Part shown: positions 5,685 to 8,301 of the stretch, in pieces
Layout: every line of letters starts with the position of its first letter
How positions within the stretch are numbered: the stretch's first letter is position 1
Assembly (NCBI GenBank): GCA_013153135.1
Contig: JAADFA010000047.1
Span: 1 to 8,301 of the forward strand
Source of the DNA: Chloroflexota bacterium
Lineage (GTDB): Bacteria > Chloroflexota > Anaerolineae > Anaerolineales > DRMV01
DNA length: 8,301 nt
Reading direction: 5' to 3'
Notes under the pieces: model-generated
Databases searched by the model: none
The model's input: the letters and a program-made list of their open reading frames with translations, nothing else
Told to the model about the DNA's origin: nothing
Program-made: the position numbers and the translations under genes

Positions 5685-6524
5685 TCACGTGCCCCAATCG
5701 CGTAGATAAAGGAAATCGTAGCCCACGGTACGATGGCTGAGCTTGGCAATGGGCGGCATGATGCGCTTGTAATGGTTGCGGCGCACGCGCTCCATGATAG
5801 CCTGCACCACATCCGCGGGGAAGCCCATTTCAATGACTTCTTCGACGCGGTAGCGCTCGTCCACAAGCAAGTAGAGGATTTGATCTGCGAGACGGTAGGA
5901 AAAACCCAGCTCATCCTCGTCGGTTTGCCCTACCCACAGGTCCGCGGACGGCGCCTTTTGCACAATGACCTCGGGCACGCCCACAGCCGCGGCCAGCTGC
6001 CATACCTGGGTTTTATAGAGGTCGCCGATGGGGTTGATCGCGTAGGCCGCGTCGCCATACAGGGTGCTATAACCCAAGAGGATCTCAGTTTTGTTGCCTG
6101 TGCCCACGACCAAGCCACGAAAGGCCGCGGATTGGTCATAGAGCACAATCATGCGGCTGCGCGCCATCACATTGCCCCGCCGCAGCCGGGACGCGTCAGG
6201 AGCGTAATGCTCGAGGTAGCCATCCACCATGGGCGTAATGTCGATGGTCAAATGTTGCACGCCTGTGGCTTCAATAACCAACGCGGCGTGTTCCAAAGAC
6301 TCGGGGGATGAGGTGCGATAGGGCATTCGTACCGCGAGGACGTTTTCCGGGCCCAGCGCCTCGGCAGCCAAAAAGCACACCAAAGCCGAATCCACGCCGC
6401 CAGACACACCTACCACTGCGCGCTGGAACCCCGCACGTGTGATCTCAGTGCGGATAAAACGGACCAAGATCTCGCGTACCAAATCGGTGTTGATGCTCAA
6501 ATCTATGGTCGGGTAAGGGGTCAT
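5685..6524 (-). CDS. nadE: NAD+ synthetase, standalone synthetase subunit
   Basis: A 279-aa cytoplasmic enzyme for the last step of NAD biosynthesis: nicotinate adenine dinucleotide is adenylated with ATP and then amidated. The ATP pyrophosphatase P-loop is SGGVDS (41-46). Other family motifs are GNVMARSRM (117-125), GTGNKTE (141-147), GDLYKTQ (167-173), and the SADLWVGQTDEDEL stretch in the C-terminal third. Length matches single-domain (ammonia-type) NadE; the nitrilase glutaminase domain fused to the N-terminus of glutamine-dependent NadE is absent. The adjacent upstream gene encodes exactly such a nitrilase domain, so the two products probably form a glutamine-using complex (inference). 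The ATG at 6524 has GAGG 8 nt upstream, and the gap to the amidase stop is 38 nt, so co-transcription is likely. The two genes are in different frames but each has its own start site, arguing against a simple frameshifted fusion. Confidence 0.93.
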   Translation of the reverse strand: MTPYPTIDLSINTDLVREILVRFIRTEITRAGFQRAVVGVSGGVDSALVCFLAAEALGPENVLAVRMPYRTSSPESLEHAALVIEATGVQHLTIDITPMVDGYLEHYAPDASRLRRGNVMARSRMIVLYDQSAAFRGLVVGTGNKTEILLGYSTLYGDAAYAINPIGDLYKTQVWQLAAAVGVPEVIVQKAPSADLWVGQTDEDELGFSYRLADQILYLLVDERYRVEEVIEMGFPADVVQAIMERVRRNHYKRIMPPIAKLSHRTVGYDFLYLRDWGT

Positions 6525-6562
6525 GGCTCACGCCTCACAACACCAAAGGCTCGGGCAAAGGG

Positions 6563-7444
6563 CTAAAACCGAGGCGGGGCTTTGGGCAGCTCCCGGCGTT
6601 CCAAAATACGCGCGAGCTCCCGCTGAAAGAGCGCGGTACGTTCATCGCGCAAGAGGGGCAAGCGGGCCCGCGCGCGGTGTAGGGCGCGTAAGTCCAGCTC
6701 TTGCAACAGCAGGGCCTCCTGGCTGTAGGGCGCTTGCGCGAGCAAAGAGCCATCGGGGCCGTAAATCGCGGAACCGCCCCAGAAGTGGATGCCATCCTCG
6801 AAGCCCGTCCGGTTGACGAACGCGGTAAACACCGTAAATAAGCCCGCGTAGGCCTGGACCACGGCCTCGACCCAGCGGGCGGTGCTGAGCTTAGGCGCCG
6901 CGGGCACAATGCCCCGGCCGGGCGAGGCCATGGGGAAAATCATCACATCCGCGCCGTCCAGCCACAGCAAGTAAGGCGGCGAAACGTGCCAAAAATCTTC
7001 GCAGATGAGCAGGCCAAACCGACCGAAACGGGTATCAAAAGCCGCGACATGGTCGCCCCAAGCGAAAAAACGCCCTTCATCAAACATACCATAGGTGGGC
7101 AAATAGACCTTACGGTGCACGTGCACTACCTGGCCCTGGCTCAGATAAGCCGCGCTGTTGAAAAAGCGAGAACGCTGGTCTTCCTCAACAAAGCCCACGA
7201 CTACGTCCACGGTGCGGCTAGCCTCGAGCAAAGGGCCAAAGATGGGGTCTTCACGCCGTGGACGTCGCGCGACCACCGGGACCAAATCCTGTAGAATATA
7301 GCCCGTTAGGGAAAGTTCGGGAAAGACCACGACGTCCGCGCCTTGGCTGCGCGCGCGGCGGATCCAGTCCAAATGGCGCTCAAGATTGGCGTGCAAGTCG
7401 CCCAAACGGGGCTGGAATTGCACCAGGGCCAACGTCGGTGGCAT
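6563..7444 (-). CDS. Nitrilase-family amidase, probable NadE glutaminase partner
   Basis: A 293-aa carbon-nitrogen hydrolase with an intact catalytic triad: Glu43 (FPELSLTGY), Lys112 (HRKVYLPTYG) and Cys148 (LLICEDFW). The KVYLPTYGMFDEGRFF stretch (112-127) is typical of the glutaminase domain of glutamine-dependent NAD synthetases. The natural role inferred is hydrolysis of glutamine to glutamate and ammonia, passed to NadE encoded next. The ATG at 7444 is chosen because GGGAGG (7456-7451) lies 6 nt upstream and the protein begins directly with the first core strand (LALVQFQP). A TTG at 7477 in the same frame overlaps the promoter -10 and is rejected. If the enzyme does not serve NadE, the alternative is a general omega-amidase or N-carbamoyl amidohydrolase, which the DEGRFF motif and location make less likely. 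Confidence 0.88.
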   Translation of the reverse strand: MPPTLALVQFQPRLGDLHANLERHLDWIRRARSQGADVVVFPELSLTGYILQDLVPVVARRPRREDPIFGPLLEASRTVDVVVGFVEEDQRSRFFNSAAYLSQGQVVHVHRKVYLPTYGMFDEGRFFAWGDHVAAFDTRFGRFGLLICEDFWHVSPPYLLWLDGADVMIFPMASPGRGIVPAAPKLSTARWVEAVVQAYAGLFTVFTAFVNRTGFEDGIHFWGGSAIYGPDGSLLAQAPYSQEALLLQELDLRALHRARARLPLLRDERTALFQRELARILERRELPKAPPRF

Positions 7445-7450
7445 AGCCGG

Positions 7451-7456
7451 CCTCCC
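7451..7456 (-). promoter_or_regulatory. Ribosome binding site of the nitrilase-family gene
   Basis: GGGAGG on the complement strand, 6 nt before the ATG at 7444. It fixes the start against the TTG at 7477. Confidence 0.7.
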
Positions 7457-7476
7457 ACCCGGAGTTGCATGGGGCA

Positions 7477-7485
7477 ATCATACCA
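7477..7485 (-). promoter_or_regulatory. Extended -10 promoter of the NAD synthetase pair
   Basis: On the complement strand TGGTATGAT reads 7485-7477: TG plus one base plus TATGAT (5/6 to consensus). No convincing -35 is found at 16-18 bp. Predicted start is about 7470, giving a leader of about 26 nt with the ribosome site inside it. It lies in the 66-bp gap after the GH1-like gene, so the pair can be transcribed on its own. Confidence 0.5.
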
Positions 7486-7510
7486 CGATGAGGCCCAACC
7501 CCGTTCGATT

Positions 7511-8301
7511 TCAGGCTACACGCAGATCGTCCAAGCCCGCATCGGGATACAGCACCGGCCAGGCCTCCGGCGCATACGTCGCTACCCCGTCCGGCGTGAT
7601 CGCGTTGGTCCGCGCTACGGATGAAAACCACGCCGCCGCCGGTGTCGGGCGCTCACCCGCAGCCTCATCCTGATAAAGCCCCTCAGACGTGGGTACCCAC
7701 GACCACGCAGGATGCCACGGCCACGCGAAGTAACCTTGCAAGCCTACGTTGTGGTTAACGACGCGCCATGCCCGATGGACGCGCATCGCCAGCCCCGCGG
7801 CGCGTAAGTCCGCATCCGGGCCCGGATCGAGAAGCCAGAAGGGGACCTCCCACCGTGCGAACGCTCGCAGCATAGCTTCCAGATCCGACACCGCAGCCGG
7901 GTTGGGCCACACGAGGAAAAACTCAGCTAAGGTGGAGGGTACCGGTCGTTGGGATGGCGCGGCACGGCCGCGCGTGGGAGGCTCGTACGCGTGTATCCCC
8001 ACGCCCACCGTGGCCCCTGGCAAGCCAGCGCGCAAGGTCTGCACCATGGCCTGATGTTGCTGCCAGCGTGGCGGCAATGCTCGGCCCCGAGGCGGCCAGG
8101 TGCGCGGGATCTCCGTCAGGGTGAGGTCTAGCCACGTAAGCCAAGAGGCGACCAACGGGCCCAGGCGTTGAGTGACGCGCGCAGCCCACCGGGCGACCGC
8201 ATGAGGACGTTCGGCCTCGGGCAGCGCAGCCCACCAGGGGGGTAGGGTCGCACGCGAAGCCAAGACAACCCAGGCTGGCGACGGCGCGAGGGCCTGCAGC
8301 A
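7511..8301 (-). CDS. Degenerate GH1-like protein, C-terminal part (5' end off right edge)
   Basis: The frame stays open to the right edge, so the gene starts outside. Of the visible 262 residues, several stretches align by eye with the second half of family 1 glycoside hydrolases (beta-glucosidase type). TLPPWW followed by AARVTQRLGPLVASWLT matches the TLP-x-W and V-x-x-W-x-T region before the acid/base NEP. HQAMVQTLRAGLPGATVGV matches the following helix and strand. LQGYFAWPWHPAWSW matches GYF-x-WSLLDNFEW, and ERPTPAAAWF matches R-x-P-K-x-S-x-x-W. The catalytic sites are altered: NEP reads LDL (Asp encoded at 8128-8126) and TENG reads LDPG (Asp at 7828-7826). The sugar-binding Glu of NFEW reads Ser. 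The segment between these halves is far shorter than in GH1. A non-hydrolytic GH1 relative is the best reading. A TTG at 8263 could be an internal start but would cut the barrel. Confidence 0.7.
   Translation of the reverse strand, partial: LQALAPSPAWVVLASRATLPPWWAALPEAERPHAVARWAARVTQRLGPLVASWLTWLDLTLTEIPRTWPPRGRALPPRWQQHQAMVQTLRAGLPGATVGVGIHAYEPPTRGRAAPSQRPVPSTLAEFFLVWPNPAAVSDLEAMLRAFARWEVPFWLLDPGPDADLRAAGLAMRVHRAWRVVNHNVGLQGYFAWPWHPAWSWVPTSEGLYQDEAAGERPTPAAAWFSSVARTNAITPDGVATYAPEAWPVLYPDAGLDDLRVA

Noticed and set aside
5733..6311. 192-codon frame antisense to nadE
   Set aside because: Entirely inside nadE, whose catalytic motifs are intact; no start signal and no recognised domain.
6525..6562. 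Possible frameshift joining the amidase and nadE into one fused gene
   Set aside because: Both genes have their own start with ribosome sites and complete domains, and the 38-bp gap is ordinary for an operon, so a true split is more likely than a sequencing or mutational frameshift.
7310..7470. ATG exactly at the predicted +1 of the NAD pair promoter, starting a ~53-codon frame
   Set aside because: It is out of frame with the amidase, overlaps it and encodes an Arg/Trp-rich shadow. The amidase start at 7444 has a good ribosome site, so this is unlikely to be a true leaderless gene.
1..8301. CRISPR array, tRNA/rRNA gene, insertion sequence or attachment site
   Set aside because: No regularly spaced repeats, no cloverleaf or rRNA-like segment, no transposase or long terminal inverted repeats were found on reading both strands.

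Overview
The window is a GC-rich bacterial chromosome segment. Codon third positions are strongly G/C, which produces many long shadow reading frames opposite and beside the real genes. The gene content suggests a Gram-positive-like or monoderm organism, and from general knowledge of the protein types Chloroflexota (Anaerolineae-like) is my best guess: lipoproteins with short Pro/Thr-rich linkers, a LysM/M23 lipoprotein, a standalone NAD synthetase beside a nitrilase, and promoters with a good -10 but little -35. This placement is an inference and was not tested.

Left part (1-529). The window opens inside a leftward lipoprotein gene of which only 30 N-terminal codons are visible, followed by a long divergent intergenic region. 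That region carries a good promoter for the lipoprotein (TTGACG-16-TACAAT), two perfect 10-bp palindromes, a short hairpin and an extended -10 for the rightward gene. Rightward genes (530-3057): a 476-aa GT-B-like glycosyl/glycerophosphotransferase probably involved in surface polymers, then after 224 bp a YitT-type membrane protein (DUF161 plus DUF2179).

Right part (3026-8301), all leftward. In transcription order: a GH1-like protein cut by the right edge, which has lost both catalytic glutamates; a nitrilase-family amidase; a standalone NAD+ synthetase (NadE); a polytopic UPF0104/YbhN-type flippase-like protein; and a LysM plus M23-like lipoprotein. The amidase and NadE together look like a split glutamine-dependent NAD synthetase, with the amidase supplying ammonia from glutamine. 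The last two genes share an ATGA overlap and look like a translationally coupled cell-envelope pair. The lipoprotein gene ends inside the 3' end of yitT (32-bp convergent overlap).

Regulation. Two sites without a clear -35 but with good -10 elements lie in the short gaps before the amidase (TGGTATGAT) and before the flippase-like gene (TATAAT). The second lies exactly 6 nt before the ATG, so that transcript is predicted to be leaderless. I see no RNA genes, CRISPR arrays, insertion sequences or convincing intrinsic terminators. I do not see a clear new defence or mobile system; the most unusual item is the degenerate GH1 protein next to the split NAD synthetase.
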